A stretch of 64,000 nt of DNA from Pseudoips prasinana (lineage: Eukaryota > Arthropoda > Insecta > Lepidoptera > Nolidae), in the NCBI GenBank assembly GCA_951640165.1, contig OX621254.1, forward strand, positions 26,448,001-26,512,000. The letters are read 5' to 3'. The notes beneath the pieces are model-generated. The model saw nothing but the letters and a program-made list of their open reading frames with translations. It did no database searches and was not told the origin of the DNA. Shown here one piece after another: positions 20,448 through 31,439 of this stretch. Within the stretch, counting starts at the first letter, position 1. Each line of letters opens with the position of its first letter. Position numbers and translations under genes: made by a program.

Positions 20448-20574
20448 TATTGACACTATTGGACGCCCGATTACCTATTGAATCCTTTAGTGGCCATTTA
20501 CGTCACCCACGGGTATGGGTGGCCCTGTTATTCTTTCTAGGCCGGAAGCCACACGACCACAGAGCCAGATACTA

Positions 20575-20760
20575 TCATATAGACAGATATTCACTACAGA
20601 ATATACACTCCATTCCACCAAAAAACACAAAACATGACTTAAAAATAAGCAAATCCAGACGCAATCGGCGGTCTTATCGCTTTGTAGCAATCTCTTCCAG
20701 ACAACGTCGTTTACAACTAATATCTGGCTCAAATCGCAAAATTCTAACTATTTGGAAACT
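20575..20760 (-). mobile_element. Diverged LINE 3' UTR fragment
   Basis: GGCGGTCTTATCGCTTTG and CAATCTCTTCCAGAC correspond to the 3' UTR near 9173-9210. The plus-strand ORF over it is chance. Confidence 0.55.
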
Positions 20761-21050
20761 TATTACGTGACCGATCTTACCTTAACATAAGAAACACAAA
20801 AAAATAATAAAAGATACATCTTGAGCGAGAGGTACAAAATTGAAATGTACCTATTCAGAGTTCTGGCATTCTAGTATAGACACCAGTCTGTCACATAGAT
20901 AAATCGTAACTAATATAATGTACACCTTGATCTTTTCCACTTTTAACGATCTTCCCCACCTCCCACAATGGCCGTCGACCTAAGGCCGCGAGGGACTCGC
21001 GCACGAGACTCAACGCGAGCAACGTAGTAGAACCTAATCTTAATATAATA

Positions 21051-21295
21051 ATATCTGGGGACAATGTCACACAGATCATCCTAGCCCCAAACTAAGCAAA
21101 GCTTGTACTATGGGTACCAGGCGACGATATACATACTTATATAGATAGATAAATACTTAAATACATAGAAAACATCCATGACTCAGAAACAAATATTCGT
21201 GCTCATCACACAAATATTTGCACTTACCGGGATTCGAACCCAGGACCACCAGCTTCGAAGGCAGGATCACTACCAACTAGGCTACGGTGACCGTC
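21051..21295 (-). mobile_element. tRNA-derived SINE (family 1), full length
   Basis: On the minus strand a tRNA-like head with A box (TAGCCTAGTTGGTAGTG) and B box (GGTTCGAATCC) is followed by a 160-bp body ending ATGATCTGTGTGACATTGTC. Pol III transcribed in principle. Eight copies lie in the window. Confidence 0.9.
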
Positions 21296-21302
21296 AATAA
21301 GT

Positions 21303-21452
21303 AATATGGATGTTTGTTACTCTTTCACGCAAGAACTACTGAAAGGATTCTGAAGAAATTTTGTTGTAATATAGCTTAGGTGTATATCCGAATAACACAT
21401 AGGCTATAATTTATACAATTTGACGTGGGTGAAACCACGGGGCATAGCTAGT
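21303..21452 (+). mobile_element. Lep1-type Helitron-like element between two SINEs
   Basis: ATGGATGTTTGTTACTCTTT to CCACGGGGCATAGCTAG|T; the 5' few bases are missing. Confidence 0.7.
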
Positions 21453-21570
21453 TAATGTCTAAAATTCTGTGTGGCAGAATAAATAAAGTTTCATTATTAT
21501 CATCTTAATAAGAATAATATAACTCTATCAAGTGCAAGACGAATAGACACAAATACGAGTATATAAATAA

Positions 21571-21814
21571 TATCTAGGGACAATGTCACACAGATCATCC
21601 TAGCCCCAAACTAAGCAAAGCTTGTACTATGGGTACCAGGCGACGATATACATACTTATATAGATAGATAAATACTTATATACATAGAAAACATCCTTGA
21701 CTTAGAAACAAATATTCGTGCTCATCACACAAATATTTGCACTTACCGGGATTCGAACCCAGGACCACCAGCTTCGTAGGCAGGAGCACTACCAACTAGG
21801 CTACGGTGACCGTC
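21571..21814 (-). mobile_element. SINE family 1, full length
   Basis: Nearly identical to the copy at 21051; a Helitron-like element separates the two. Confidence 0.9.
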
Positions 21815-21838
21815 AGTAATTAATTAATTAACTCACGG

Positions 21839-22003
21839 GTACTCGGGTAACTCACGTAATTATTTTGATGTTGGATTCGGCCAACCGTTTCAACTTCTTC
21901 TGGAAGTCATCTTCAGCGCGAATGCGACCCGAACGACGTCGCGTCCCGTCCCCTGGCCGAATCCAACATAAAATTAATTACGTGACTTACCCGTTACTAT
22001 CTT
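21839..22003. mobile_element. Foldback MITE (GTAACTCACGTAATT ends)
   Basis: GGGTAACTCACGTAATTATT and ATTAATTACGTGACTTACCC arms, with GATGTTGGATTCGGCC and GGCCGAATCCAACAT inside. Shares its end with 58727-58745. Confidence 0.8.
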
Positions 22004-22189
22004 TCATTATGTTAGTACCTCACGTCAGTTTTAATAATAAAATAAACTATTTATTCTGTTGAATTTGACACTAGTTATCTCTTTATCATTCGGCCAATTG
22101 TTCGCAGACAGTATAAATAACTTTGTACTGGATAACGACTACCATCCTCCCATAGTGGGCGTAGAAGTGAATACTATCAGATAACGGGC

Positions 22190-22330
22190 AGCAGCGTCTC
22201 CCTGATTACTAATGCCCATCATACTACGCCAACCCGTCTGCCAAGCGTAGCGATTGTGGCATATACCCCCCAAAACCACTTTGGGTCAGCTGTGAACGCC
22301 TTTTGGCTGATATTATGAGTTTAATGAGGC
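22190..22330 (+). mobile_element. RTE-related 3' end
   Basis: CCAACCCGTCTGCCAAGCGT, then GCCTTTTGGCTGATATTATG, an RTE-like terminus. The first part recurs at 1607-1626. Confidence 0.5.
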
Positions 22331-22489
22331 ATTATATGGCATACAACATTCCTTATCCTAATAAGTTATGATTATTTTTATTTAAAACGTGTTAAAACAT
22401 ATTGCTGAAAATTATGTCTTTTATACGACTACACTAGCTTAAATATCATTACACTTCTCTATGTCACACCTCGTAAGGAAAGAAGAGGG

Positions 22490-22742
22490 TGTCCATAAAA
22501 TGAGTGTACTACGTGAGCTCGACAAATGGATGTGCGATTAACGCTTATGCGACAAAACTGTACTGCGACACCATAGTTCGAATGCACGCTAGTGCGACAC
22601 ACTGAAGATCGACATCTCGTAAAAAGCGATTGGCTTTCTGGCACTTCGACGGCCGCTGCCGCGGCACGCTCGCTTCGCTCCGCTTGTTTATTGTTTTGTC
22701 ATGATCTAACCTAACCTAACCGAACCAAACCTAAACCTATTG
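22490..22742. other. GC-richer block ending in CCTAA units
   Basis: TGCGAC words recur at 22547, 22564 and 22591; then CGCTGCCGCGGCACGCTCGC, then TCTAACCTAACCTAACC. Not recognised. Confidence 0.35.
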
Positions 22743-22797
22743 ATCGTTTAGCGAGATATTGATGATGAGAGAAACACAGTTTCAAGAAAGTGTTTTT

Positions 22798-22911
22798 GTG
22801 ATAAGGGTCAAAATATATAACAAACTGCCAAATCATATTAAAAAAATTGACAAAATATATGAATATAAAAATAAACTAAAAGAATTTCTAATTTCTTTCT
22901 TCTCCGGGTAA
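22798..22911 (+). pseudogene. LINE RT C-terminal relic
   Basis: Reads KIYNKLPNHIKKIDKIYEYK and ends FLISFFSG-stop, the typical last helix of a non-LTR RT. Only about 38 codons survive. Confidence 0.6.
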
Positions 22912-22929
22912 ATATTGATAATTTATCGC

Positions 22930-23015
22930 AACATAAATTCCCGATGGTCCGACTCGGGACTTTGAATCCTGTACCTCACCATCGGTTGGTCAAGCTACCG
23001 CTAGGCAATCTTTAG
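22930..23015 (-). mobile_element. SINE head, family-2-like
   Basis: CCGACTCGGGACTTTGAATC and CAAGCTACCGCTAGGC are antisense B- and A-box-like segments. No body recognised. Confidence 0.5.
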
Positions 23016-23506
23016 TAGGTATATTAATTAATACGATGTTCAGTTTAAACATTATCACATCTCAACTTCCCTACTGACCGGAGACCATTACTCTGCCTAA
23101 CCATTTATTGACTCATCTTAAAAGATACACGACCAAGATTTATACTACATTTAGGGGACCCAAAGTAGGGTTCCGCAATATATAGCTAAAAAAGAACAAT
23201 TTGCTTAAACTATTGCAGGAATTTAGTGTTGTAACATTAGAACATGCTTTATTTTGTGTTATTTTAGCTCCCGATGAAAAAGAGGCCCATAAAATACAGC
23301 ATGTAACTCAATGATGTAAAAGCCCTAAATTTAATATTCTGTCTAGTGCGTTACGATAAAATTTGCCTTTTGTCAGCCTCCTAATACTTTTTCGAGTACC
23401 TACATACATTCCACATTGATGTTATATGCTCTATATTCTAAATTCATTGGGATTCATTTAATACATTCCTAAATCACACTTGCTTGTCAGCTAAGTTAAT
23501 AAAAAA

Positions 23507-23813
23507 CTTGAGAGGTGGTGTTAATAAAAAACTTAACACCCGGATGGAACGAAGTTATTTCTTATTATTTATTATGTACAAAAAACCTGTATACACTCAA
23601 TAAAAATAATCGTCGCGACACCACACTGTTCAATGCGAAATAGAAATGAAAATATCTGGCTTGCTTTCTATAAGAGAGAGAGAGACAGACAGACAAACAT
23701 GCGCACACCGCACAGCTGCAAAAAGTATCGTGACAACTTTTCGTAAGATTTTTTTCCGTCTAGCCCCCTTTCACAACGCGCGATAAGGAACTTCGTTCCA
23801 AAACTTCGTTCCA
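23507..23813 (-). mobile_element. MITE with GGAACGAAGTT ends and short (AG)n
   Basis: GATGGAACGAAGTTATTTC and AACTTCGTTCCA; interior has six AG units. Reverse copy of 54764-55111. Confidence 0.75.
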
Positions 23814-23903
23814 ATAATAATAAATATCTTGTGATAATTAACTCACTGCCATCTAAACTAAGAAGAGACTGTGCTGAGCAACCATCAACTGATAAACATG
23901 CTT

Positions 23904-23999
23904 CATCATCATCATCATCATGTCAGCTGAAAGACGCCCACTGCTGGACAAAGGCCGCCCCCAAAGATCTCCACAATTGCCGGTCTTGCGCTATCCGCT
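23904..23999 (-). mobile_element. RTE LINE 3' fragment, very short
   Basis: 96 bp with (CAT)n at the 3' end. Flanked by ATAAACATGCTT (23892-23903) and ATAAACATACTT (24000-24011), an 11/12 target duplication, inside a SINE tail. Confidence 0.85.
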
Positions 24000-24074
24000 A
24001 TAAACATACTTATACATTTCTAAATAATTTTGAAAACTAGACTAGATACTAGATACGACTAGATACTAACATTT

Positions 24075-24123
24075 AATTTATGAAAATAATGATTTAGTCA
24101 CTAAATCATTATTTTCATAAATT
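24075..24123. repeat. Perfect 24-bp-arm hairpin
   Basis: AATTTATGAAAATAATGATT arm, single-base centre, exact complement. Confidence 0.95.
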
Positions 24124-24797
24124 AACTGTGTTATGTTTTCTAAATATATTCCTAAAAAATTTAAGTATTTTATAGCATTATTCGCAATGCAAAGTGTTAA
24201 TCTAATCGCTAAAACGGGAAATCGTAAATTTAATTGTCCGGCCGGGTCTCAAACCTGACCTCCATTTTTGAGATTATATTCCTAGAAGCCGAATATAGCA
24301 ATAATTATGTATACCTAATTATATTACTGCAAACATAATCTGACAATTTACAAGTGAACTAAAAATAATAGAATAAAAATAAAAGAAAAACTATTTTTAT
24401 TTTATTTTTATTATAATATACACAACAATAAGTAAATTTCTCACTGTTTTAGTTATTTTGCTAAACAATTTACAACAATGCCGTAAATTGTCAGCATACT
24501 AAGGAATTTACAATACAAAACTCTTAGCTATCAAAGAACTATTTAGTATCCTAAAAAGCTGGCAACACCGCAAACTTAACACTTGTGGCGCGATCAACAA
24601 ACCGTGCCACATAAATAGCCCGTTCCAGGCTTATTAGATTTATACGGGCATTGGAAGGACCGCTGCGCGTCTTGTAGCGAACACAAATTCATGTGAAATC
24701 TCGTGTTCAATTTAAATTACTCTCACGGGAAATACGTTAGGGTAAACGCAACGTAAATCTTATAAAATACGTTGCTAGATTTCTGTCCATCGTTGAG
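24124..24797. other. AT-rich spacer
   Basis: No gene or known repeat; 24580-24700 is less AT-rich but unassigned. Confidence 0.35.
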
Positions 24798-25300
24798 TAC
24801 ACACAACATATCAAGCTATACATTTCCAATAATAATAATAATGTCCTCCTAGCCGAATTACGGCCACGGCGGCCAGTCTCAATAGAGATTAGCCATCTGC
24901 GCGGGACATATTATAGTGCTCAGATGTATGCGCAAACACAGGAGCACTTTCTATTCCATCACTCTCATGATCCGATGGGATGCCTAGCGACACGACCGGA
25001 AAGAGGTCAGGTACAGGACCGACGGCTTTACCTGCTCTCCGAGGCACGAGGGTATAATACCGCCAACTCCCAGACTTCGGACTGACGCTGAGAAATTTTT
25101 CTTTTTACAGGAAACTCCTAAAATCACTTTTGGCCCGACTCGGGATTTGAACCCAGGATCTCGTTTTCTGCGGGCGCTACCGCTAGACCAACGAGGCAGT
25201 CATTTCCAATATAAGCTGACCTGTCATTGTATGGAAATCCTATACAACGCGAGATTAGCTTATACTGGAAATGTGTAGCTTGATATGTAGCCGTGTGTAC
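24798..25300. mobile_element. Palindromic MITE carrying a SINE
   Basis: TACACACAACATATCAAGCT and AGCTTGATATGTAGCCGTGT ends; the SINE 24832-25200 is inside. A second copy is at 34798-34929. Confidence 0.8.
24832..25200 (-). mobile_element. tRNA-derived SINE (family 2) with target duplication
   Basis: The head at right on the minus strand has A box TGGTCTAGCGGTAGC and B box GGTTCAAATCCC; the body runs to ATGTCC and an (ATA)n tail. The exact duplication CATTTCCAATA flanks it (24821-24831 and 25201-25211). It sits inside a palindromic MITE. Confidence 0.9.
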
Positions 25301-25590
25301 CAATCCATGAACATAGTATAAACACTCATAGTAATTCTTCTGCTTGATAGAAACAATTAGCAAAGAAGGTAGCTAATTGCATTGCAGTGAACGCTTGATA
25401 AACGTCTAAAATAAATAAACATACTAGGTGTATGTTTACCCCAAGATAATAAAATGGTATAAAAAACATGTGTAAAATGTAATAATAATATTACAAAACT
25501 AAAAGTATAATAACATATAAAAAAATAAGTACAGACGCCAGCACAAGCACTTGCTTTTAGGTTTTGATGAAACTTTGTAGTAATATAACT

Positions 25591-25965
25591 TACTAGCTGT
25601 GATCCGCGGTTTTACCCGCGTTAAACTTTATAAAATGTACCCTGTGTTATACAAGCTATACTACTACAATTCAATCAATTCTTGAATTTTAATATTGTAC
25701 AACTAAATTTCAAAATAATAGATTAATTTTTTTAGACTAATTATATTTTTGTAATTGTTATACTGTTGTATTCGACTATGATTATGTACTGCATTGTAAA
25801 CTTGACAAGTACAAGTGTATGTTAATACCCAAGTGCTGAATAAATTTCATTATTTCATTTCATTACAAAGTTTCATCAAAATCTGTTTGGTAGTTTTTGC
25901 GTAAAAGAGTAACAAATATCCATACTCACAAGTTTAGCATTTATAATAAGAGTATACATACCCGA
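25591..25965 (-). mobile_element. Lep1-type element with nested LINE tail
   Basis: ACTAGCTGTGATCCGCGGTT (25592) to AGTTTAGCATTTATAATAAG, interrupted at 25662-25863 by a LINE 3' tail ending (ATTTC)n. Confidence 0.7.
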
Positions 25966-25986
25966 AAACTAAATTATTATAATCTA

Positions 25987-26031
25987 TAATTTATAAAGTT
26001 TAACGCGAGTAAAATCGCGGGGACAGCTAGT
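25987..26031 (+). mobile_element. Lep1-type 3' end
   Basis: TAAAGTTTAACGCGAGTAAA with hairpin and GGGGACAGCTAG|T; faces the element at 25591. Confidence 0.65.
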
Positions 26032-26157
26032 ATCATAGCCAGTATTATATATTTTTATTAAATGGACCTTCTGTGAGAACTTGCTTGTTAGCAAATTTCA
26101 TAATCCTACGTTAACGGGAGACATTCTATTGATTTCACAAGTTCCAAAAAAAGGTTA

Positions 26158-26232
26158 TTTACGCCCGCACTAATGAAATAAATACCTCGCGAAATTTACG
26201 CCCGCACTAATGAAATAAATACCTCGCGAATC
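26158..26232 (+). repeat. 37-bp tandem duplication
   Basis: TTTACGCCCGCACTAATGAA... repeated twice, the copies nearly identical. Confidence 0.9.
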
Positions 26233-26261
26233 ACGGGGAACTTTACACAGCTTACACACAT

Positions 26262-26380
26262 GGAAATCATGGACACAAAGCACAAACAGACTCAGAACAA
26301 GCATTTATGGGCGACTCAAATAGTTGTCATGTGCGGGGTTCCAACCCAAAATCAGCCAGCACCGAGGCGGTTGTTTTTGA
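26262..26380 (-). mobile_element. SINE family-3-like fragment
   Basis: The reverse strand has GGGTTGGAACCCC and then GACAACTATTTGAG, the head-body junction of family 3. Confidence 0.55.
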
Positions 26381-26624
26381 ACCACTTTTTTTAAAAACTG
26401 GTAAAAAAAAATATTTACATACAAAATTTAGGCAAAGCGAAAGGACCATTGAGAAGAAGAAGATTTAAGATTTTGATATTAAAATATTTCTTACTAATTT
26501 ACTTATAATACTAAAATTACCTCCAAGAGTTACTTAGAAAAATAATCTTAAATGTGGTCTTTATCGAAATGGTTATATATACATATAACCGTGTTTTAAT
26601 ATTTTTGAGGCACAATTTTACTGT

Positions 26625-26815
26625 TGGTCTAGGTTTGTGGGGCTGTCTGCTAAACCAGATGTCGAGGTTTCGATCCCACCCTGTACAAATATGCTGAGAC
26701 ATTATTCATACATGACATGTTCATGAACACAAATATCTGTCCTGGGTGGGAATCGAACCCACGACCTGCGGCGTGAAAGGCAAACATCTACCTGAAGTGT
26801 ATGAGATAAGTAATA
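26625..26815. mobile_element. SINE family 4 heads facing each other
   Basis: Plus head at 26625-26735 (GGTTTCGATCCCACCC), minus head at 26742-26815 (GGGTGGGAATCGAACCCACG). Confidence 0.65.
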
Positions 26816-26850
26816 AAACACAGAGTTCCGGTCGATAGCTATATTAATAA

Positions 26851-27094
26851 TATCTGGGGACAATGTTACACAGATCATCCTAGCCCCAAACTAAGCAAAG
26901 CTTGTACTATGGGTACCAGGCGACGATATACATACTTATATAGATAGATAAATACTTATATACATAGAAAACATCCATGACTCAGAAACAAATATTCGTG
27001 CTCATCACACAAATATTTGCACTTACCGGGATTCGAACCCAGGACCACCAGCTTCGTAGGCAGGAGCACTACCAACTAGGCTATGGTGACCGTC
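26851..27094 (-). mobile_element. SINE family 1, full length
   Basis: Same head and body; the A box has one change (GGCTATGGTGAC). Confidence 0.9.
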
Positions 27095-27357
27095 ATATTA
27101 CAACTGCGCTCACAAAATATTACAATACACTACACTACCAACCACGCCAATCGATCATAAACAGATCCTGACTGATTCACTCTACAAAAGGTGTACAATC
27201 ACCAACACACACTAATCAGCCAAACCAATTAACACAATTGAATTAGACGTAGCATAATTACATTGTGATTGATTCAGAGATAATTGGTTTGACAGCGTGA
27301 CAGCCAGGCCTTTTGACAATAGAAAATATCTTCGTAATGAGGCACTGCCAATCAGGG

Positions 27358-27540
27358 CAAAAGTGATTTTGGACTTAATTGTAAAAAGAAAAAAATCTCA
27401 GCATAAGCCCGAAGTATGGGAGTTGGCAGTATTATACCCCCGTGCCTCGGAGACCACGTAAAGCCGTCGGTCCTGTATCTGACCTCTTTCCACGCCCGGA
27501 AAGAGGTCAGGTCGCTAGGCGTTCCATCAGATCATGAACA
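27358..27540 (+). mobile_element. SINE family 2, headless
   Basis: Plus orientation; body from AAGTGATTTTGG to about ATCATGAACATG. The tRNA head is missing. Confidence 0.75.
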
Positions 27541-27628
27541 TGTCTAAAAAATAACGAAAAAACAAAACAAATCTTATTACAATAGGCAATTAAGTCTCTT
27601 CCAGGAAACTTAGACCATCAATAAAATT

Positions 27629-27815
27629 GATTGCACGAGTGGCATAGCGGCTAAGACAGTCACCTCGCCTTTTCTCGTCCCGGGTTCGATACCCGCGCAG
27701 GACAACTATTTGTATTGTCCATAAATAGTTCTTCTCAGTCTGAATGTACTTTGTGTCAGTCAGTTATATGTTTGTAAAGTACCCCGCGACACACGGATTA
27801 AATTCCCTAGTGACC
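27629..27815 (+). mobile_element. SINE family 3
   Basis: Head GTGGCATAGCGGCTAAGACA and B box GGGTTCGATACCC intact; the body matches 17453-17670. Confidence 0.8.
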
Positions 27816-27943
27816 GGACTGACGTTACGAGAATAATAATCACTAAAGTGTTCACTTTACACCATCCCGATATGCTCTGGTGATCTCATATAATATTTAA
27901 TTTACCTGGAATGAATGTATACTGCAAGGGTCCAAAGAAAACT

Positions 27944-28314
27944 AATGTCCTCCTAGCCGAATTTCGGCCACGGCGGCCAGTCTCAACAGAGATTAGCCAT
28001 CTGCGCGGGACATATTATAGTGCTCAAGTGTGTGCGCAAACACAGGAGCACTTTCTATTCCATCACTCTCATGGTCCGATGGGACGGCTATGTGACACGA
28101 CCGGAAAGAGGTCAGGTACAGGACCGACGGCTTTACGTGCTCTCCGAGGCACGGGGATGTAATACCACCAACTCCCAGACTTCGGGCTGATGCTGAGAAT
28201 TTTTTCTTTTTACAGAAAAGTCCCAAAATCACTTTTGGCCCGACCCGGGATTTGAACCCAGGACCTCGTTTTCTGCGGGTGAACACGCTACCGCTAGACC
28301 AACGAGGCAGTCAG
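27944..28314 (-). mobile_element. SINE family 2 with target duplication
   Basis: Full-length copy flanked by AAAGAAAACT at 27934-27943 and 28315-28324. Confidence 0.9.
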
Positions 28315-28324
28315 AAAGAAAACT

Positions 28325-29225
28325 ATGCTCTATCTTAATTAAATTAGAGTCATGTCTCTAAATTCGTTGTTTGTATTAAATCATTTTAAAACTGTATAAA
28401 AAGACTGATAGCATGTATATTTTGGAAATAATTTCTTGAAAGCGGTTCCTATACAAACAGATTCAAAACTTAAATTAAGCCGAGTATTGACCGATATTGA
28501 GCAGTTCAAAGCATTAGAATAATCCCTGAATCGGGGAAAACTTTGCAAACATGCAATTAACAGACTAAAACTAACTACTTAATTTATTCCGACTATAACT
28601 TTTTGTCTCAAAGAATTCCTGATCTCGATATCTTCGATGATGGCATATCAGAGTTCATTAATAGAATAACTGATTACTTTAATAATAATATTATGTAATA
28701 TATATGCCGTTCACGTTACTATTGATTTATATTTGTTTGTTTAGCTCTTAATTCATTTAATTTAATTTAGATTTACGTATAAATTGTCGTTACTTACAAA
28801 GTTAGTGCAAATGCTATGTACGCCGTTATTGTGATGCATATCAGACAATGTATTATAGATGTTATTTAACTGTGTACTTATAATATGTGTCATGTGGCAG
28901 TACTTTAATAAATAAATAAATAACTCAGTATAAACCAAGTCATACACCACACACACACATCAATATGATAATGTTCCCGTCTACATTCATTTCAAATGAC
29001 TAATGTTCGTAGATATTAAAACTCTACGTTCTTAACTGGCCTAACCCCCATTTAATTTAGTTTTAATTTAAGTCATATTTTAATATGTACAAGGCACAAT
29101 TTTGAAAGGCGTTGCATAGCAGAGGAGTCGGTTTGGACCCATAAGAATTTAAGCAATGCGGGCAACAGGAGACTTGAGACCATATCTGCTGGGTATTGTA
29201 TGAATTTATTTAAGGCCTCAACTTC
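28325..29225. other. AT-rich region, probable LINE remnant
   Basis: 28560-28700 could encode a short RT-like C-terminus (DIFDDGISEFINRITDYF) followed by UTR-like sequence and an (AAAT)n tail near 28908-28922. Not firm. Confidence 0.35.
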
Positions 29226-29780
29226 AGTACGCAGCTATCTCGGTTGAACATCTCATTTGTTTCGCTGGGTCTTCCCAGTTGGGGCGCATTGGATCCGGTA
29301 GTAACATTAAAGCGCGACCGTCGTTACAAATATAACGTCCACCATAATATTAATAATGGAATTCTTATCTTAATACTAGCTGTGCCCCGCGGTTTTACCC
29401 GCGTTAAACTTTATAAATTATCACAGCTCCACCCCCGTAGGTGCGTGATAATATGTAGCCTATATGTTCACCCGACCTCTTATTAATATTCATGCAAACT
29501 TTGAAGTAATTCCATTGAGTGCTTTTTGAGTTCAGTCTGGACATACATACAGACAAACAGACAAATATTCTATAAACTATATTTTTGGATTCGATATCGA
29601 TTGAAGATCACGCCCCAAGAATCCTTTAAAAAAAATATTCAATGTACAGATTTGACTTTCCTACGATTTTATTATATGTATAGATATGCAGAACCATTGC
29701 GACAAGATGTAGTAAATTGTATCTAAAACTTTACAAACATTTGCATGTTATATTTATTTATATCGAATCAACAGCCTAAA
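29226..29780 (+). mobile_element. LINE fragment split by a Helitron-like element
   Basis: 29226-29373 and 29687-29780 align consecutively with the copy at 46398-46570; the Helitron-like element (29374-29686) lies between. Confidence 0.7.
29374..29686 (-). mobile_element. Helitron-like element (long Lep1 variant) in a LINE
   Basis: Same termini as 2559-2883; inserted at an AT dinucleotide context within the LINE fragment 29226-29780. Confidence 0.75.
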
Positions 29781-30110
29781 AATAAGTTTTAAGCTTCTAA
29801 CTCTAAAAATGACAATACTTCCATAGAATTTTCCATCTTCCCCCTTTCAACCCTTTTTCGCGTAAAAAAATGGATTATGTCCTAAAGGACATAATCAGGG
29901 TCTAGACTATCTGTATACTAAATTTCATTTAAATCAATTCAGTAGTTTTAGCGTAAAATCGCGACAGCCAGATAGAGTTACTTTCGCGTCAATAATATTA
30001 GTAAGGAGTAAGGATTACACCCAGACTCAGGACAAACAGATATTTTCATGCACACAAAAATGGACAGATTTGTTTATTAATGTTTTTAAACTTTCGCGAT
30101 TTGTACACAT
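29781..30110. other. Repeat remnants
   Basis: A Lep1-like end at about 29990-30012 (TTTCGCGTCAATAATATTAG) and a family-4 SINE fragment at 30013-30060. Confidence 0.4.
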
Positions 30111-30708
30111 TTTTAGGGTTCCGTAGCCAAATGGCAAAAAACGGAACCCTTATAGATTCGTCATGTCTGTCTGTCTGTCTGTCCGTCCGTATGTCACAGC
30201 CACTTTTTTCCGAAACTATAAGAGCTGTACTACTGAAACTTGGTAAGTAGATGTATTCTGTAAACCGCATTAAGATTTTTACACAAAAATAGAAAAAGAA
30301 TAATTATTTTGGGGGGGGCGCCATACATAGAACTGAAACTGAAAAAAAAAATTTCATCGTAACTATACATGTGGGGTGTCTATGGATAGGCCTTCAAAAA
30401 TGATATTGAGGTTTCTAATATCATTTCTTTCTAAACTTAATAGTTTGCGCGAGAGACACTTCCAAAGTGGTAAAATGAGTGTCCCCTCCCCCTCTAACTT
30501 CTAAAATAAGAGAATGATAAAACTAAAAAAAATATATGATGTACATTACCATAAAAACTAACAGCGAAAATTAGTTTGAACGAGATCTAGCAAGTAGTTT
30601 TTTTTTAATAAGTCATAAACCGCAATTTGCTTTCATTTAATCAACTGAAATACTTGCTGCTATGGAACCCTTCATGTGCGAGTCCGACTCGCACTTGGCC
30701 GGTTTTTA
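30111..30708 (+). repeat. High-copy repeat, long copy
   Basis: Same ends as 18541-19020, with a further internal segment (AGAGACACTTCCAAAGTGG) missing from the shorter copy. Confidence 0.8.
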
Positions 30709-31005
30709 TATACTGTGGACACGGGTCTCAATCGCGATAAAGATATAGGCAAATCATTACCTTGGTTACCCGACGTTTCGGCATGGATTGCACCAGCCGT
30801 GGTCACGGGTCGACTGGTGTGGCTCGGCAGCGTCGTCTCCGTGAAGATTTTCGGGTTTCGGTATCTACCCTCGCATGGTATTGATATTTTTTTTTTTTTT
30901 ATATTATAAAATTCTTGATATTTTTCTTTTCTTTATATAGAAAAATATACTTGCCTTATATCTTTATCGCAATTGAGACCCTTGCCACAGTATATAAAGA
31001 TTTGT
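30706..31005. mobile_element. Palindromic element with CCCGACGTTTCG core
   Basis: Arms GTGGACACGGGTCTCAATCG and CGCAATTGAGACCCTTGCCA; the core at about 30768-30815 has CCCGACGTTTCG, TTGCA and CGTGGTCACGGG, shared with 62279-62467. Confidence 0.75.
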
Positions 31006-31040
31006 TTATGTTTAGTATTTTTTTTACACAAGCAGTGGCT

Positions 31041-31370
31041 AAGGCTCGGCGCCCACTATCGGTCGGCATCGGTACGGATCGATAGAGCTCGGTCGCCTTA
31101 CGGCAGCTTCGGGCACCTGAGAGATGCCTCGGCAGTCGTAAGCACCAACGGATAGTGGGCGCCGGGCCAGACCCAGTCATACACACGCACAACTGTTTTC
31201 ACGTAACGTTATGACGGCTCTGCGATGTTTCTACCGCCCGAACTATTCTGTGGCTACCCAAAATCAGCTACGGCGTCCTTAGGCGTGCATACGACTGCCG
31301 AGGCAGCACTCAGGCGCCCGAGCTCTACCGAGCCGCACCGATGCCGACCGATAGTGGGCGCCGGGCCTTA
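31041..31370. mobile_element. Two adjacent GC-rich MITEs
   Basis: Terminal motif GGCGCCCACTATC / GATAGTGGGCGCCGGGCC occurs at 31048, 31151 and 31340. 31041-31168 is one complete unit; 31262-31370 is a second, inverted partial unit. Confidence 0.75.
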
Positions 31371-31439
31371 AAGGTTTGTCTAACCACTGGGTTCTCGATA
31401 TAAAACTAATACCTAAATGTAACAATATTTTATTTTTTT

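Noticed and set aside
21214..21293. tRNA gene
   Set aside because: A and B boxes are present but it is the head of a dispersed 240-bp SINE with seven other copies; no full cloverleaf was traced.
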